Shown one piece after another: positions 9,649-21,989 of a DNA stretch of 64,000 bases. The stretch is from Vibrio plantisponsor (GTDB lineage Bacteria; Pseudomonadota; Gammaproteobacteria; Enterobacterales; Vibrionaceae). Under the pieces are notes generated by a model. That model was given only the letters and a program-made list of their open reading frames with translations, did not search any database and was not told the origin of the DNA. The stretch's first letter is position 1, and each line of letters begins with the position of its first letter. The DNA lies in NCBI RefSeq assembly GCF_013041605.1, contig NZ_JABEQC010000002.1:186001-250000 (forward strand), read 5' to 3'. Made by a program: the position numbers and the translations under genes.

Positions 9649-9792
9649 GCTTTATATTGACTTAGTCGATAGCAAAACCACTAAACTTAGTACAATGTCA
9701 CGCCCTGTAAGCGCTTATGGGTAGCAGTAGTGTAAGAATTCGGTACACTACAGGATGATTATGTACGGGCTGGCCCGCAGAACGAGAAACTT
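9649..9792 (+). promoter_or_regulatory. Leader region of the division/cell-wall cluster, with an inverted repeat
   Basis: This 144-base stretch lies between the rnpB terminator and rsmH. It holds a perfect 10-bp palindrome TAAGCGCTTA (9708-9717) and a perfect 8-bp inverted repeat GTAGTGTA/TACACTAC (9727-9734 and 9744-9751) around a 9-base spacer. A TTGACT at 9657 has no well-placed -10 partner, so the promoter is not resolved. There is no room for mraZ, which often precedes rsmH. Confidence 0.45.
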
Positions 9793-10743
9793 ATGACTGA
9801 CACTTTCCAACATATTTCTGTCCTTCTTCATGAATCAATTGATGGCTTAGCGATCAAACCTGATGGTATCTATATTGATGGAACTTTTGGCCGTGGTGGC
9901 CACAGTCGTACCATTCTGTCCAAACTGGGTGAAAACGGTCGTCTATACAGCATTGACCGCGATCCACAAGCAATCGCAGAGGCACAGAAAATTGATGATC
10001 CTCGTTTCACTATCGTACATGGTCCATTCTCTGGTATCGCAGAGTACGCTGAGCGTTATGATTTGGTTGGAAAAGTTGACGGTGTGCTGTTTGACTTAGG
10101 CGTGTCGTCACCGCAACTTGATGATGCAGAACGAGGCTTCAGTTTTATGAAAGATGGCCCTCTGGATATGCGTATGGATCCAACTTCAGGCATCCCTGTT
10201 TCTCAGTGGCTGATGGAAGCTGACCTTGATGACATTACTTGGGTGATTCGTGAGTTTGGTGAAGACAAACACGCTCGCCGTATCGCTAAAGCCATTGTTG
10301 CTTATCGTGAAGAGGAAGAGAACGAGCCGCTGACGCGTACCAGTCAGTTAGCGAAGCTAATCTCTGATGCAGCACCAAAAAGTTTTAAAGAGAAAAAGCA
10401 CCCAGCAACTCGCGCTTTCCAAGCATTTCGTATCTACATTAACAGCGAACTGGAAGAAATTGATACGGCATTAAAAGGTGCGGCATCAATACTCGCTCCT
10501 GAAGGCCGCCTATCGGTGATCAGCTTTCACTCCCTAGAAGATCGCATGGTGAAACGCTTTATTCGTAAAGAGAGTAAAGGTCCGGAAGTTCCTCATGGTA
10601 TTCCCCTTACTCAAGACCAAATCAAAGCTTTGGGTAGCGCAAATTTAAAAGCGATAGGCAAAGCGATTATGCCTTCGAAAGAAGAAGTTGAAATGAATCC
10701 ACGCTCACGCAGTTCGGTTCTGCGTATTGCTGAGAAACTTTGA
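9793..10743 (+). CDS. rsmH: 16S rRNA (cytosine(1402)-N4)-methyltransferase RsmH
   Basis: A 316-residue enzyme (formerly MraW) that methylates N4 of C1402 in 16S rRNA in the ribosomal P site. S-adenosylmethionine-binding and family blocks are visible: [19 protein letters not shown] at the N-terminus, [36 protein letters not shown] and [18 protein letters not shown]. It is the first gene of the division/cell-wall cluster here. Its stop lies 7 bases before the ftsL start. Confidence 0.97.
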   Translation: MTDTFQHISVLLHESIDGLAIKPDGIYIDGTFGRGGHSRTILSKLGENGRLYSIDRDPQAIAEAQKIDDPRFTIVHGPFSGIAEYAERYDLVGKVDGVLFDLGVSSPQLDDAERGFSFMKDGPLDMRMDPTSGIPVSQWLMEADLDDITWVIREFGEDKHARRIAKAIVAYREEEENEPLTRTSQLAKLISDAAPKSFKEKKHPATRAFQAFRIYINSELEEIDTALKGAASILAPEGRLSVISFHSLEDRMVKRFIRKESKGPEVPHGIPLTQDQIKALGSANLKAIGKAIMPSKEEVEMNPRSRSSVLRIAEKL

Positions 10744-10750
10744 TCTGTTT

Positions 10751-11068
10751 ATGCCTCAATCTAAAACTAACCTTGCCAAACTGATCGTCGTTGACCTGTT
10801 TACTGTGGGTCGAGTGCCGTTAGTGTTATTAATCTTGATCTTTGCGAGTGCAATGGGCGTGGTATTTACCACCCATCACACTCGCCAAGCTATTTCCGAA
10901 AAAGATCAGGCATTTATGGAAAGGGATAGGTTGGATAATGAATGGCGAAACTTGATTCTCGAAGAAACTGCCCTCGCTGAACACAGCCGAGTTCAAGAAC
11001 TTGCTCAAAAAGATCTGGAAATGAAACGTCCGGATGCGGATAAGGAAGTTGTGGTTAACCTGAAATGA
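10751..11068 (+). CDS. ftsL: Cell division protein FtsL
   Basis: A 105-residue bitopic membrane protein with a short cytoplasmic N-terminus, one transmembrane segment (VPLVLLILIFASAMGVVFT, about residues 22-40) and a periplasmic coiled coil with repeated charged residues. FtsL forms a complex with FtsB and FtsQ that activates septal peptidoglycan synthesis by FtsW-FtsI. The ATG at 10751 was chosen; the frame is open further upstream into rsmH, but that would add a non-family N-terminus. The stop overlaps the ftsI start by 4 bases. Confidence 0.92.
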   Translation: MPQSKTNLAKLIVVDLFTVGRVPLVLLILIFASAMGVVFTTHHTRQAISEKDQAFMERDRLDNEWRNLILEETALAEHSRVQELAQKDLEMKRPDADKEVVVNLK

Positions 11069-12822
11069 AAAAAAAGCCAGTTCAAGCAAAAGCTAAACCT
11101 AACAAATCCGCCACTAAACCTGCTCCATCTAAAGAAGCGATGCCAGCTCCAGTTTTCATCCGCTGGCGTTTCTATCTGCTTATTTTCTTTCTTCTGGCCG
11201 CTATGGCTGCGCTTATCGGGCGTGTCGCTTTTATCCAAGTTATCGAGCCTGACAACTTAATCCGCGAAGGGGATATGCGCTCTATTCGTGCAAAAGAGCT
11301 GCATTCGGCGCGCGGAATTATCTCAGACAGAAATGGTGAAGCGATCGCCGTTAGTGTTCCCGTGGAAGCAGTCTGGGCAGATCCGGTAGCCATTTTTAAA
11401 AATGGCGGGTTGCAGGAAAAAGATCGCTGGCATGCGCTTGCTGATGTGTTGGGGTTAGACCGCAATGCGCTGTTGAAAAAAATATCAGACAACAGGACGC
11501 GTCGTTTTATCTACCTTCAACGCCAAGTGAGCCCGGCGATGGCGAAATATATTCGCGAGTTAAAACTCAATGGTGTTGGTCTAAAAGCTGAATCTCGTCG
11601 CTATTATCCGGCTGGTGAAGTCAGTGCTCATCTTATCGGTGTAACAGGGATCGATGGTCATGGTTTGGAAGGTGCTGAGCGCAGTTACGATAAGTGGCTG
11701 ACGGGTGAATCAGGTAAAAGCATTATTCGTAAAGACAGATATGGCCGCGTGGTGGAAAACATCTCACTAGAAGAGAGTGAGGAAGGTAAACCGCTACAAC
11801 TGACGATTGACCAACGTCTGCAAGCAATTGCTTTCCGCGCGGTGAAACAGGCGATGGCCGACTATCGAGCAACGTCTGCTTCCGCTGTGATGTTAGATGT
11901 GAAAACAGGCGCTGTACTGGCGATGGTTAATGCGCCGTCTTACAATCCGAATAACCGTAATGACTGGCAAAGTTTCAAAATGCGTAACCGTGTGATTACG
12001 GATGCGTTTGAACCGGGTTCAACAGTGAAGCCTTTTGTGGTTCTTGCTGCTATGGCAAATGGCATTGCAGATAAAAACACCATTATCGATACTGGTGATG
12101 GCGTGTTGCAGATCGGTGGTAGCCGTGTACGCGATACCTCGAAAGTCGGCAAAGCTAATCTACAAATGATTTTGAAAAAGTCGAGTAACGTCGGCGTGAC
12201 GAAACTTGCACTGCAAATGCCGCTTGAAGCGATGTTGGGTATGTATAACTCTGTTGGTCTGGGAGAAATGTCTGGGCTTAACCTAGTCGGTGAAACCGCG
12301 GGTATTTTCCCAAGCCGCAACCGCTGGTCTCAATTTGAAATTGCCACACTCGCTTTTGGTTACGGCTTGGCAATTACCCCAATTCAGTTAGCTCATGCTT
12401 ATGCCACTTTAGGTAATCTCGGCGTTTATCAACCGATACATATTATTGAGAGTCACCAACAAGATCTGTCGCATCGCGTTGTAGAAGCTAAGTACGCCAA
12501 ACAGGTACTGGAAATGTTGGAAACAGTGACTCAGCCGGGCGGTACAGCGGTTCAAGCTGCGGTTCCGGGGTATCGTATTGCAGCGAAATCAGGAACTTCC
12601 CGTAAAGCCATTGCTGGTGGCTATAGTGATGAATATTTTGCTTATACAGCAGGTGTTGCACCGGTCAGTGACCCGAGAATTTCGCTGGTGGTGATGGTGA
12701 ATGAACCGCAAGGTGATTCTTACTACGGCGGTGCAGTTGCAGGTCCTGTTTTCTCAGAGATCATGAAAGGGGCATTGCAAATTCTGAACATTGTCCCTGA
12801 CGAAAACAAATTTCAAGAATAA
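11065..12822 (+). CDS. ftsI: Septal peptidoglycan transpeptidase FtsI (PBP3)
   Basis: A 585-residue class B penicillin-binding protein that crosslinks septal peptidoglycan. Features in order: a basic, proline- and lysine-rich cytoplasmic tail (1-34), one transmembrane anchor (about 35-56), a pedestal domain (about 70-240) and a transpeptidase domain with the three active-site motifs STVK (Ser319, Lys322), SSN (373-375) and KSGT (508-511). The third motif is KSG rather than the KTG of E. coli, a substitution allowed in the family. It lies between ftsL and murE, the standard order. Confidence 0.97.
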   Translation: MKKKPVQAKAKPNKSATKPAPSKEAMPAPVFIRWRFYLLIFFLLAAMAALIGRVAFIQVIEPDNLIREGDMRSIRAKELHSARGIISDRNGEAIAVSVPVEAVWADPVAIFKNGGLQEKDRWHALADVLGLDRNALLKKISDNRTRRFIYLQRQVSPAMAKYIRELKLNGVGLKAESRRYYPAGEVSAHLIGVTGIDGHGLEGAERSYDKWLTGESGKSIIRKDRYGRVVENISLEESEEGKPLQLTIDQRLQAIAFRAVKQAMADYRATSASAVMLDVKTGAVLAMVNAPSYNPNNRNDWQSFKMRNRVITDAFEPGSTVKPFVVLAAMANGIADKNTIIDTGDGVLQIGGSRVRDTSKVGKANLQMILKKSSNVGVTKLALQMPLEAMLGMYNSVGLGEMSGLNLVGETAGIFPSRNRWSQFEIATLAFGYGLAITPIQLAHAYATLGNLGVYQPIHIIESHQQDLSHRVVEAKYAKQVLEMLETVTQPGGTAVQAAVPGYRIAAKSGTSRKAIAGGYSDEYFAYTAGVAPVSDPRISLVVMVNEPQGDSYYGGAVAGPVFSEIMKGALQILNIVPDENKFQE

Positions 12823-12842
12823 CAATTAGTGTGAGAATCCGT

Positions 12843-14327
12843 ATGAACACTAGTAAGGCTTTATCTGAACTTATCTCTCCTTGGCTTCAAGCAAATCCTG
12901 CTTGGGCCAATATCTCCGTTACGCGTTTAGATCTCGACAGCCGTAAAATTCAGGCTGGTGATACTTTTGTTGCCATCGTTGGCCATGCCGTTGATGGCAG
13001 GAAATTTATCGATACTGCCATAGAACGTGGCGCGAATGCCGTGTTAGCTCAAGCGTGTTCGCTCAACAATCACGGCCATGTTGAATGGAAATCGGACGTT
13101 CCAGTTATCTATATTGATCAGCTTGATCAGCATTTGTCGCAACTGGCTGGAAATCTATATGGATCTCACCAGAGTCGTTTAGTGGGCGTTACCGGAACCA
13201 ACGGTAAAACCACCATCACTCAGCTCATCGCACAATGGATTGATTTATTGGGGCAAAAAGCGGCGGTGATGGGAACAACAGGTAATGGTTTCCTTGCTAA
13301 TTTAGCTCCTACAGCAAACACCACTGGCAGTGCGATTGAGATTCAGGCTCAGTTGCATCAGCTTGCCGAGCAAGGTGCAGACTTCACCGCTTTAGAAGTT
13401 TCTTCCCATGGTTTGGTGCAAGGGCGAGTGAAAAAGCTCAATTTTGATGTCGGCGTATTTTCGAACCTAAGTCGTGATCATCTGGATTATCACGGCACCA
13501 TGGAAGAGTATGCGAAAGCTAAATTCTCTCTCTTTACCGAACACCAATGTAAAAATGCGATTATCAATGTTGATGATGCAGTCGGCTTGGAGTGGAGCGC
13601 TAAGCTGCCTCACGCTGTTGGCATTTCTCTGAAATCAAAACCTAATACAGAGCGAGCGCTTTGGGCAACACAAGTCAATTATGCAGAAACGGGAATTACC
13701 CTTAATTTTGACGGTAGTTGGGGCGCTGGCGAACTGCACGTTCCTTTGATTGGTGAATTTAACGCGTCGAATGTCATGCAAGCTTTTGCGACGATGTTAT
13801 CGCTGGGTTTTGCGAAAGAAGAGCTAATCAAAACCGCGCCACAATTAAAACCAGTGCTTGGCCGCATGGAACTGTTCCAAGTGCCGAATAAAGCAAAAGT
13901 TGTAGTGGATTATGCCCATACTCCTGACGCATTAGAGAAAGCGCTGCTGGCGCTTCGAGTGCATTGCAGCGGTAAGCTTTGGGCAATTGTTGGCTGTGGC
14001 GGTGACCGAGATAAGGGCAAACGCCCTATGATGGCTTCAATTGCTGAAAAGTTTGCCGATCGTGTCATCCTCACCGATGACAATCCGCGTAGCGAAGATC
14101 CGGCCGCAATTGTACAAGATATGCTGGCAGGCTTAGACAAACCGGATGAAGCTCAGATTGAGCACAGCCGTTATTTGGCAGCAAAATTTGCGGTTGATAA
14201 TGCTGAAGCGGATGACATCATCCTGCTGGCCGGAAAAGGCCATGAAGATTATCAAGTAATGGCGAATGAAACCGTTCATTATTCAGACCGAGAGTCTGCT
14301 CAAACCTTATTGGGGTTAGCATTATGA
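12843..14327 (+). CDS. murE: UDP-MurNAc-tripeptide synthetase MurE (meso-DAP adding)
   Basis: A 494-residue cytoplasmic Mur ligase that adds meso-diaminopimelate to UDP-MurNAc-L-Ala-D-Glu with ATP. The ATP-binding loop GTNGKTT is at 118-124, followed by [18 protein letters not shown] and the DNPR box (in [10 protein letters not shown]), which marks specificity for meso-DAP rather than lysine. A GTG at 12831 is in frame, but ATG 12843 gives the usual family length. dapB, which supplies the diaminopimelate pathway, lies 16 kb downstream. The stop overlaps murF by 4 bases. Confidence 0.97.
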   Translation: MNTSKALSELISPWLQANPAWANISVTRLDLDSRKIQAGDTFVAIVGHAVDGRKFIDTAIERGANAVLAQACSLNNHGHVEWKSDVPVIYIDQLDQHLSQLAGNLYGSHQSRLVGVTGTNGKTTITQLIAQWIDLLGQKAAVMGTTGNGFLANLAPTANTTGSAIEIQAQLHQLAEQGADFTALEVSSHGLVQGRVKKLNFDVGVFSNLSRDHLDYHGTMEEYAKAKFSLFTEHQCKNAIINVDDAVGLEWSAKLPHAVGISLKSKPNTERALWATQVNYAETGITLNFDGSWGAGELHVPLIGEFNASNVMQAFATMLSLGFAKEELIKTAPQLKPVLGRMELFQVPNKAKVVVDYAHTPDALEKALLALRVHCSGKLWAIVGCGGDRDKGKRPMMASIAEKFADRVILTDDNPRSEDPAAIVQDMLAGLDKPDEAQIEHSRYLAAKFAVDNAEADDIILLAGKGHEDYQVMANETVHYSDRESAQTLLGLAL

Positions 14328-15685
14328 TTAAGACATCTTTATCCCAGTTAAGTGAAGTTTTAAGTGCGCGTTTAGTTGGCCAAGACTGCAATATCGAAGC
14401 GGTGACTACTGATACTCGTCAGGTGCCAGAGATGGCGCTATTTGTTGCTTTGGTCGGTGATCGTTTTGATGCGCACGACTTTGCCCAGCAAGCTTTGGAT
14501 AATGGTGCTTGTGCGCTTTTGGTGGAAAGAGAGTTAGATATTGCTTTACCGCAGTTAATTGTTGCTAATAGCAAATTAGCATTGGGTAAGCTCGGTGCGT
14601 GGGTTCACCAAGTATGCGCTACTCCGACAATTGCGATTACTGGCAGTTGCGGTAAAACCACCGTTAAAGAGATGGTAGCGAGTATTTTATCTTCCAAAGG
14701 ACAGGTGCTTTTCACTTCGGGTAACTTTAACAATGATATTGGTGTACCTCTGACTCTGCTTCGTTCGACTGAGCAAGATGATTATGCGGTCATCGAACTA
14801 GGTGCAAACCACATTGGTGAAATCGCTTATACCACCGAACTTGTTCAACCAGACGTTGCCTTAGTGAACAATGTGGCTGCTGCACACTTGGAAGGTTTTG
14901 GCTCTATTGATGGTGTGAAACGAGCCAAAGGTGAAATTTATCAAGGTTTAAAAGCAGCAAGTACAGCGATGGTCAATCTTGAAAGCAACGGTGGCGAACT
15001 GTGGCAATCTGTATTGGCAGACAAAACAGTGAAAACCTTTTCAGCCCTGAACGCGAGTGCAGATTTTCATGCGAAGAACGTTCAACTGGATTCAGCCGGT
15101 CAAGCTTCATTTGATATGGTGACACCAGTCGGTGAGGTCAATGTTTCTTTAAACATTGTTGGTCAGCACAACGTGTCGAATGCGTTAGCAGCATCGGCTC
15201 TGGCTATTGAAATGGGCGCGACGTTAAACGAAATTCAATTTGGTTTGTCTCATTTACCTAAGGTAAAGGGCAGAGTAGATGTGCAAAAGTTAACCGACAA
15301 CATCACCTTAATTGATGACAGCTACAACGCAAGCGTTCCGGCGATGAAAGCTGCAGTTGACTTGTTGGCGAGTTTTTCTGACAGCCGTTGGTTAATTTTA
15401 GGCAATATGGCGGAGTTGGGTGATGAAAGTCTTGCACTTCACCAACAAGTCGGAGAACATGCTGCACCATTCAATTTTGAATTTGTCTTGACCTATGGCG
15501 CTGATGCGAAAGTTATTAGCGATGTTTGTCATGGTAAGCATTTTGAAAGTCATCAAGAGATGATCAGTTTCATCGAGCAGGTTCTAGAACAACAACAGAA
15601 TCGTTCTCATGTGCTGTTAGTCAAAGGCGCTAATAGTGCAGGTATGAGTAAGATTGCTGCTGCTCTTAAGGAGAATTACTCATGA
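14324..15685 (+). CDS. murF: UDP-MurNAc-pentapeptide synthetase MurF
   Basis: A 453-residue Mur ligase that adds D-Ala-D-Ala to the UDP-MurNAc tripeptide, the last cytoplasmic step before membrane transfer. The ATP loop GSCGKTT is at 107-113; later family blocks are [13 protein letters not shown] and [15 protein letters not shown]. Both ends overlap the neighbours (murE and mraY) by 4 bases. The D-Ala-D-Ala ligase that makes its substrate is not encoded in this cluster. Confidence 0.97.
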   Translation: MIKTSLSQLSEVLSARLVGQDCNIEAVTTDTRQVPEMALFVALVGDRFDAHDFAQQALDNGACALLVERELDIALPQLIVANSKLALGKLGAWVHQVCATPTIAITGSCGKTTVKEMVASILSSKGQVLFTSGNFNNDIGVPLTLLRSTEQDDYAVIELGANHIGEIAYTTELVQPDVALVNNVAAAHLEGFGSIDGVKRAKGEIYQGLKAASTAMVNLESNGGELWQSVLADKTVKTFSALNASADFHAKNVQLDSAGQASFDMVTPVGEVNVSLNIVGQHNVSNALAASALAIEMGATLNEIQFGLSHLPKVKGRVDVQKLTDNITLIDDSYNASVPAMKAAVDLLASFSDSRWLILGNMAELGDESLALHQQVGEHAAPFNFEFVLTYGADAKVISDVCHGKHFESHQEMISFIEQVLEQQQNRSHVLLVKGANSAGMSKIAAALKENYS

Positions 15686-16764
15686 TTATTTGGCTAGCGG
15701 AGTTACTCCAGCCATATTTTTCGTTTTTTCGTTTGTTCGAATACCTATCATTTCGAGCAATTGTGAGCATTTTGACGGCACTTGCACTGTCGTTATGGAT
15801 GGGACCTCACTTAATTAAGCGCTTACAACTTCTGCAAATTGGTCAAGTCGTTCGTAATGACGGACCTGAATCTCACTTTAGTAAGCGTGGTACACCGACT
15901 ATGGGCGGTGTGATGATCTTAGCGTCTATTTTTGCCACGGTTCTGCTTTGGGCGGATCTTTCCAACCCTTACGTATGGGCTGTATTAGCGGTTCTTGGTG
16001 GTTATGGCGCCGTCGGATTTGTTGATGACTATCGTAAAGTGGTGCGTAAGAACACCGATGGTTTGATCGCGCGCTGGAAATACTTCTGGCAATCAGCCAT
16101 TGCTCTGCTTGTCGCTTTTGCCTTGTATGCACATGGTAAAGATACAGCTGCGACTCAACTGGTTGTGCCTTTCTTCAAAGACATCATGCCTCAGCTAGGT
16201 ATGCTCTATATCGTTCTGACTTACTTTGTGATTGTTGGCACCAGTAACGCTGTTAACTTAACAGATGGCTTAGATGGATTGGCGATCATGCCGACCGTTC
16301 TTGTATCAGCGGGTTTCGGTGTGATTGCATGGGCGACAGGTAACGTTAACTTTGCAAGTTACCTTCATATTCCATACATCCCTTACACCTCAGAACTGGT
16401 GGTTGTGTGTACCGCCATTGTTGGTGCTGGCTTAGGTTTCTTATGGTTTAACACTTACCCAGCACAAGTGTTTATGGGCGATGTCGGTTCGTTGGCTCTT
16501 GGTGGCGCTTTAGGTACCATCGCGGTACTGGTTCGTCAAGAATTTGTGTTGGTTATCATGGGCGGTGTATTCGTTATGGAAACCATTTCCGTGATCCTAC
16601 AGGTGGGTTCATACAAACTCCGTGGTCAACGTATTTTCCGTATGGCACCAATTCATCACCACTATGAACTGAAAGGTTGGCCAGAGCCGCGCGTAATCGT
16701 TCGTTTTTGGATCATCTCAATTGTGTTAGTTTTAATTGGCTTAGCAACACTTAAAGTACGTTAA
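15682..16764 (+). CDS. mraY: Phospho-MurNAc-pentapeptide transferase MraY
   Basis: A 360-residue integral inner-membrane enzyme with about ten transmembrane segments. It transfers phospho-MurNAc-pentapeptide to undecaprenyl phosphate, making lipid I. Signature parts are visible: [11 protein letters not shown], the acidic loop [20 protein letters not shown], the Mg-binding [12 protein letters not shown] and the histidine-rich cytoplasmic loop [14 protein letters not shown]. Length and order match E. coli MraY. It overlaps murF by 4 bases; murD starts 74 bases downstream. Confidence 0.98.
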   Translation: MIIWLAELLQPYFSFFRLFEYLSFRAIVSILTALALSLWMGPHLIKRLQLLQIGQVVRNDGPESHFSKRGTPTMGGVMILASIFATVLLWADLSNPYVWAVLAVLGGYGAVGFVDDYRKVVRKNTDGLIARWKYFWQSAIALLVAFALYAHGKDTAATQLVVPFFKDIMPQLGMLYIVLTYFVIVGTSNAVNLTDGLDGLAIMPTVLVSAGFGVIAWATGNVNFASYLHIPYIPYTSELVVVCTAIVGAGLGFLWFNTYPAQVFMGDVGSLALGGALGTIAVLVRQEFVLVIMGGVFVMETISVILQVGSYKLRGQRIFRMAPIHHHYELKGWPEPRVIVRFWIISIVLVLIGLATLKVR

Positions 16765-16838
16765 TAGCTAAAGTACGTTAGTTACCAGCTAAACAGAAAT
16801 AATGATTGGGGAATATCCCCAAAGGATATGGATTTAAA

Positions 16839-18167
16839 ATGGACCGTTGGCAAGGCATTCAGCATGTTGTGGTCGTAGGGCTCGGTATTACCGGGCTCTC
16901 TGTCGTTAATTATCTGCGAAAGTTTCATCCTCAAATTGAGGTGAAAGTGATTGATACTCGCGATAATCCGCCAAGCAAGGAGCAACTGCCGCAAGACGTT
17001 GCTCTGCATAGCGGTGGCTGGAATGTGGATTGGTTATTAGCTTCTGATTTGATTGTGGCAAATCCAGGTATTGCCTTGGCAACACCACAAATTCAACAAG
17101 CTATCGCCGCGAACATTCCTGTTGTCGGTGATATTGAGCTTTTCGCTTGGCACGTTGAAAAACCAGTGGTCGCGATTACAGGCTCAAACGGCAAAAGTAC
17201 CGTTACTGACCTGATGGGTGTGCTAGGCAACGCGGCTGGAATTAAAACTTCGATTGGTGGCAATATCGGTGTTCCAGCGCTCGATTTGCTCTCTGAAGAT
17301 TCTGACCTTTATGTTCTTGAACTGTCGAGTTTTCAACTTGAAACGACTTCCAGCCTAAAGCTTAAAGCGGCAGCATTTTTAAATCTTTCTGAAGATCATA
17401 TGGATCGCTATGACGGTATGGAATCTTACCGCCAAGCAAAATTACGCATCTTTGAACATGCTGAAACCTTAGTTGTGAACGCCGATGATCGTCAAACCTA
17501 TCCAGATTCAAACAGCGCCAATCTGGTGAGTTTTGGTTTGGATAATCCTGCGGATTTCTACACTAAAGAGAACCAAGGGCAAGAGTGGTTAATGGCTGTT
17601 GATGAAGCTGTATTACCATCGGTAGAGCTGAGCTTAGTCGGGCGTCACAATGTAGCCAATGTATTAACTGTTCTGGCGTTACTTAAAGCGGCGGGTATTG
17701 AGTACAGTGACTCACTGCTCAGTGCATTGAAGTCTTACACCGGATTGACGCATCGTTGTCAGGTGGTTGAAGACAAAAATGGTGTTAAGTGGGTAAATGA
17801 CTCTAAAGCCACAAACGTAGCAAGTACGCTAGCGGCGCTGTCAGGTTTATCTCTGGAAGGGCGTTTGTATCTGTTGGTTGGCGGCCTCGGTAAAGGCGCA
17901 GATTTCTCCTCGCTTAAGCCAGTATTCGCAACTTTACCTCTGAAACTTTGTTGTTTTGGCGCAGATGGTGATCAGTTTATGCCTCTTCACCCATCGGCAC
18001 GTCGATTTGAGACAATGGAACAGGTAGTTAAAACCATTCATTCTGAGCTAAAACAAGGCGATATGGTGTTACTGTCACCGGCTTGTGCCAGCATGGATCA
18101 GTTTAAAAACTTTATGGACCGAGGCGAGCAGTTTGCCGCTCTAGCTAAACAATTTGCAGACAAGTAA
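16839..18167 (+). CDS. murD: UDP-MurNAc-L-alanine:D-glutamate ligase MurD
   Basis: A 442-residue cytoplasmic Mur ligase that adds D-glutamate. An N-terminal UDP-binding Rossmann part ([17 protein letters not shown], residues 10-26) precedes the ATP loop GSNGKST (115-121); the C-terminal domain carries NDSKATN and a [10 protein letters not shown] block. The frame is open from 16806, but ATG 16839 (MDRWQ) gives the family start and follows an AAAGGAT ribosome binding region at 16821. Confidence 0.96.
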   Translation: MDRWQGIQHVVVVGLGITGLSVVNYLRKFHPQIEVKVIDTRDNPPSKEQLPQDVALHSGGWNVDWLLASDLIVANPGIALATPQIQQAIAANIPVVGDIELFAWHVEKPVVAITGSNGKSTVTDLMGVLGNAAGIKTSIGGNIGVPALDLLSEDSDLYVLELSSFQLETTSSLKLKAAAFLNLSEDHMDRYDGMESYRQAKLRIFEHAETLVVNADDRQTYPDSNSANLVSFGLDNPADFYTKENQGQEWLMAVDEAVLPSVELSLVGRHNVANVLTVLALLKAAGIEYSDSLLSALKSYTGLTHRCQVVEDKNGVKWVNDSKATNVASTLAALSGLSLEGRLYLLVGGLGKGADFSSLKPVFATLPLKLCCFGADGDQFMPLHPSARRFETMEQVVKTIHSELKQGDMVLLSPACASMDQFKNFMDRGEQFAALAKQFADK

Positions 18168-18204
18168 CTTGCACCTAAGAGTCAAGTAATCGAAAGGTAA
18201 TGTT

Positions 18205-19395
18205 TTGGGACGATTTAAACCAATAAATTCTATTCATAAATGGCTACGAACACCTTCCCCAGAGGCTTTGTTTGATCGTCAGCTCGTCTGGATAGCATTA
18301 GGTTTAATGTTGATTGGTCTTGTGATGGTGACATCTGCATCGTTTCCGATCAGTTCAAGGTTAACGGATCAACCGTTCCACTTTATGTTTCGTCACGCTC
18401 TGTTCCTTTTACTCGCAATCATTACCTCATCGGTCATTTTGCAAATACCTATCCAGCGCTGGTCTCAATATAGCTCGGTATTACTGGCCGTCTCATTCTT
18501 GTTGCTGGTGGTGGTATTAATTGGCGGTAAATCGGTTAACGGTGCATCTCGCTGGATTCCTTTAGGTCTATTTAACTTACAGCCAGCAGAGGTCGCAAAG
18601 CTCTCTCTGTTCATCTTTATGGCGGGTTACTTGGTTCGTAAGCAGGATGAAGTTCGAGAAACTTTCTTTGGCGGTTTCATCAAACCTATTTTGGTGTTTA
18701 TGGCCTTAGCTGTATTGCTACTATTGCAACCAGACTTAGGTACTGTGGTTGTGATGCTGGTGACTTTGTTCGGCATGTTGTTTATTGCTGGTGCGAAGCT
18801 CTCTCAGTTTCTCGCTCTAATGGTGGCCGGTATCTTGGTGATTGTCGGACTCATTGCCGCAGAACCTTATCGTATTCGCCGCGTAACCTCATTCCTTGAC
18901 CCTTGGGATGACCCGTTCGGAAGCGGATATCAGCTAACTCAGTCACTGATGGCGTTTGGCCGTGGTGAGTGGTTTGGTCAGGGGCTAGGTAATTCCATTC
19001 AGAAGCTGGAATACCTTCCTGAAGCGCATACCGACTTTGTATTTGCAGTGGTGGGTGAAGAGCTTGGCTTTGTTGGTGTAGTGCTTATTTTAATGTTGAT
19101 ATTTAGTCTGGTTCTCAAAGCGGCTTTCATCGGTAAAAAGGCATTTGAACATGACCACCAGTTTGGTGGCTATCTGGCTCTTAGTATCGGTATCTGGTTT
19201 GCTTTCCAAACCTTAGTTAACGTTGGTGCCGCAGCAGGTATGGTGCCAACCAAAGGTCTTACTTTACCGCTGATTAGTTACGGTGGTTCCAGTTTAATTG
19301 TTATGTCGGTGGCAGTCTCTATTTTGCTTCGTATTGACCATGAATGCCGAGTAGAACGAATTCGACAGATAGAAGAAAATGCGGATGAAGAATAA
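18205..19395 (+). CDS. ftsW: Septal peptidoglycan polymerase FtsW (TTG start)
   Basis: A 396-residue SEDS-family glycosyltransferase with about ten transmembrane segments that polymerises septal peptidoglycan together with FtsI. Family blocks include [10 protein letters not shown], the long block around [35 protein letters not shown] and [17 protein letters not shown]. No ATG lies in frame before residue 35, which is already in the first membrane segment. The TTG at 18205, 8 bases after AAGG, is therefore the likely start. An out-of-frame ATG at 18200 opens an 8-codon frame overlapping it. Confidence 0.95.
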   Translation: MGRFKPINSIHKWLRTPSPEALFDRQLVWIALGLMLIGLVMVTSASFPISSRLTDQPFHFMFRHALFLLLAIITSSVILQIPIQRWSQYSSVLLAVSFLLLVVVLIGGKSVNGASRWIPLGLFNLQPAEVAKLSLFIFMAGYLVRKQDEVRETFFGGFIKPILVFMALAVLLLLQPDLGTVVVMLVTLFGMLFIAGAKLSQFLALMVAGILVIVGLIAAEPYRIRRVTSFLDPWDDPFGSGYQLTQSLMAFGRGEWFGQGLGNSIQKLEYLPEAHTDFVFAVVGEELGFVGVVLILMLIFSLVLKAAFIGKKAFEHDHQFGGYLALSIGIWFAFQTLVNVGAAAGMVPTKGLTLPLISYGGSSLIVMSVAVSILLRIDHECRVERIRQIEENADEE

Positions 19396-20449
19396 GAAAC
19401 GTTTAATGGTGATGGCTGGTGGTACTGGCGGTCACGTTTTCCCTGGATTGGCTGTGGCTAAGAAGCTTCAACAGCAAGGCTGGGAAATTCGTTGGTTAGG
19501 TACGGCAGACCGTATGGAAGCCGACTTAGTACCCAAGCATGGTATTGAGATTGATTTTATCCGTGTAAAAGGGCTGCGCGGGCAGGGTATTGCTCGTTTG
19601 ATTAAAGCGCCATTTCAAATCATCAACGCTATTTTGCAAGCCAAACGCCACATGAAAGCTTGGCAACCTGACGCTGTACTTGGTATGGGCGGATATGTTA
19701 GCGGGCCGGGTGGTATCGCTGCTTGGTTACAAGGCATTCCCGTTATTCTGCATGAACAAAATGCGGTTGCTGGATTAACCAATCAATGGTTATCGAAAAT
19801 TGCATCGCGGGTGTTTCAGGCTTTTAATGGTGCATTTCCGAATGCGCCTGTGGTCGGAAATCCTGTTCGTACAGATGTCGTTGAACTGCCTGAACCGAAT
19901 CAACGCCTTGCTGAACGCAGCGGCCCTATCCGTGTCTTGGTCATGGGCGGTAGCCAAGGTGCCAGAATTCTCAATCAAACATTACCAGAAGTGATGGCGA
20001 AATTAGGCGAAGGCTATGAAGTGCGTCATCAGGCTGGTAAAGACAATCAAGCGGAAGTTGAGCAAGCTTACCAAGTTGCCGGTGCGAAGAATTTTCAGGT
20101 AACCGAATTTATTGATGATGTTGCACAGGCTTATGCATGGGCGGATTTATTAGTTTGCCGCTCAGGTGCGTTAACGGTTTCAGAAGTTTCAGCAGCAGGT
20201 GTTGCTGCTATTTTTATCCCATTTATGCACAAAGACAGACAACAAGCGCTGAATGCCGATCATCTAGTAGAATGTGGCGCAGCGAAAATGATAGAACAAC
20301 CGCAATTGACGGTTGAAAAGCTCAGTCAAACTATTGCTCAACTCGAACGTACCCAATTATTAGATATGGCTAACAAAGCTCGTCAAGCAGCAAAATTAGA
20401 TGCAGACCAAGTGGTTGCTGATGCCATTATCGCTATTACTGAGAAATGA
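19385..20449 (+). CDS. murG: Undecaprenyl-PP-MurNAc-pentapeptide GlcNAc transferase MurG
   Basis: A 354-residue GT28 glycosyltransferase on the inner face of the membrane that adds GlcNAc to lipid I to form lipid II. The glycine-rich loops [28 protein letters not shown] and [12 protein letters not shown] are visible, as are [13 protein letters not shown] and the C-terminal donor-binding [10 protein letters not shown]. Two ATGs are available, 19379 and 19385; the second was chosen on family length, but either is possible. The start overlaps the end of ftsW. Confidence 0.96.
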   Translation: MKNKKRLMVMAGGTGGHVFPGLAVAKKLQQQGWEIRWLGTADRMEADLVPKHGIEIDFIRVKGLRGQGIARLIKAPFQIINAILQAKRHMKAWQPDAVLGMGGYVSGPGGIAAWLQGIPVILHEQNAVAGLTNQWLSKIASRVFQAFNGAFPNAPVVGNPVRTDVVELPEPNQRLAERSGPIRVLVMGGSQGARILNQTLPEVMAKLGEGYEVRHQAGKDNQAEVEQAYQVAGAKNFQVTEFIDDVAQAYAWADLLVCRSGALTVSEVSAAGVAAIFIPFMHKDRQQALNADHLVECGAAKMIEQPQLTVEKLSQTIAQLERTQLLDMANKARQAAKLDADQVVADAIIAITEK

Positions 20450-20459
20450 GAACCTATTC

Positions 20460-21920
20460 ATGAAGATCAAACATACTCAAGACTTAGCTCAAATCCGAGC
20501 AATGGTGCCTGAAATGCGCCGAGTTAAATGCATACACTTTATCGGCATAGGTGGTGCAGGTATGAGCGGTATAGCGGAAGTGTTGCTGAATGAAGGTTAT
20601 CAGATCACAGGCTCTGATATCGCGGCTAATGCGGTGACCGAACGTTTGGAAAGTATCGGTGCGTCTGTATTCATTGGTCATCAAGCGTCGAACATTGACC
20701 AAGCAAGCGTGGTGGTGGTATCAACGGCGATCAATGAGCAAAACCCAGAAATTCAAGCGGCTCGTGAAAAGCGTATTCCAATTGTACGTCGCGCTGAAAT
20801 GTTAGCTGAGTTGATGCGTTTCCGTCATGGCATCGCAGTTGCTGGCACGCACGGCAAAACAACTACAACTGCTCTAGTGACTCAAATTTATTCAGAAGCA
20901 GGTATGGATCCGACTTTTGTTAACGGTGGTTTAGTGAAAAGTGCGGGCACAAATGCTCGCTTAGGCTCAAGCCGCGTACTAATTGCTGAAGCTGATGAGA
21001 GTGATGCATCATTCCTACATTTGCAGCCAATGGCAACAATTGTAACCAATATCGAAGCTGATCATATGGATACCTATGGTGGTGACTTCGAAACGTTGAA
21101 GCAGACGTTCGTCGACTTCCTGCACAATCTGCCATTTTACGGTCAAGCCATTTTATGTATTGATGATCCAGTGGTGCGTGAACTGATTCCACGAATTAGC
21201 CGTCAGGTTATCACTTATGGTTTCTCTGAAGATGCGGATGTACGTATTGAAAACTACCTCCAGCAAGGACAACAAGGTCAATTTACCGTTGTTCGTAAAG
21301 GAAAAGAGAACTTAGATATTACGCTGAATATCCCTGGTCGCCACAATGCTCTTAATGCTTCTGCTGCGATAGCGGTTGCGACAGAAGATGACATCAGCGA
21401 TGAAGCTATTCTCAAAGCATTGATTAGTACGCAAGGTACAGGCCGTCGCTTTGACCATCTAGGTGAGTTCGAAACCGGTAATGGTGTTGCAATGCTGGTG
21501 GACGACTACGGTCACCATCCAACAGAAGTGGATGTTACCATCAAAGCTGCTCGTAGCGGCTGGACTGATAAGCGTCTGGTGATGATATTCCAGCCACACC
21601 GTTACACTCGTACTCGCGATCTCTATGATGATTTTGCTAATGTGCTTGAGCAGGTTGATGTGCTGATTATGCTGGATGTTTATTCTGCCGGTGAAAAGCC
21701 AATTGCAGGTGCAGATGGTCGTTCGCTTTGTCGAACCATTCGCAGTCGAGGAAAAGTTGATCCTATCTTCGTTTCAGACAGCAAAACTTTACCAGCTGTG
21801 TTAGCTAACGTATTACAAGATGGTGACTTAGTCCTGACTCAAGGTGCTGGTGATGTGGGCAAAGTAGCCAAACACTTACAATCTTTGCAATTGAATATTG
21901 AAAAGATGCAAAAATATTAA
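20460..21920 (+). CDS. murC: UDP-MurNAc:L-alanine ligase MurC
   Basis: A 486-residue cytoplasmic Mur ligase that adds the first amino acid, L-alanine, to UDP-MurNAc. The UDP-binding N-terminal part shows [19 protein letters not shown], then the ATP loop GTHGKTTT (129-136) and the C-terminal block [11 protein letters not shown]. The start ATG 20460 lies 10 bases after the murG stop; the open frame reaches into murG but without family similarity. It is the last Mur gene of the run. In E. coli ddlB follows here; in this window it is absent. Confidence 0.97.
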   Translation: MKIKHTQDLAQIRAMVPEMRRVKCIHFIGIGGAGMSGIAEVLLNEGYQITGSDIAANAVTERLESIGASVFIGHQASNIDQASVVVVSTAINEQNPEIQAAREKRIPIVRRAEMLAELMRFRHGIAVAGTHGKTTTTALVTQIYSEAGMDPTFVNGGLVKSAGTNARLGSSRVLIAEADESDASFLHLQPMATIVTNIEADHMDTYGGDFETLKQTFVDFLHNLPFYGQAILCIDDPVVRELIPRISRQVITYGFSEDADVRIENYLQQGQQGQFTVVRKGKENLDITLNIPGRHNALNASAAIAVATEDDISDEAILKALISTQGTGRRFDHLGEFETGNGVAMLVDDYGHHPTEVDVTIKAARSGWTDKRLVMIFQPHRYTRTRDLYDDFANVLEQVDVLIMLDVYSAGEKPIAGADGRSLCRTIRSRGKVDPIFVSDSKTLPAVLANVLQDGDLVLTQGAGDVGKVAKHLQSLQLNIEKMQKY

Positions 21921-21989
21921 ATTTGTTGCTTATGGGTGTACCATTCGTGATATTGGTGGTACTCCTACCAGTTTTATTTATTTGAGTGT

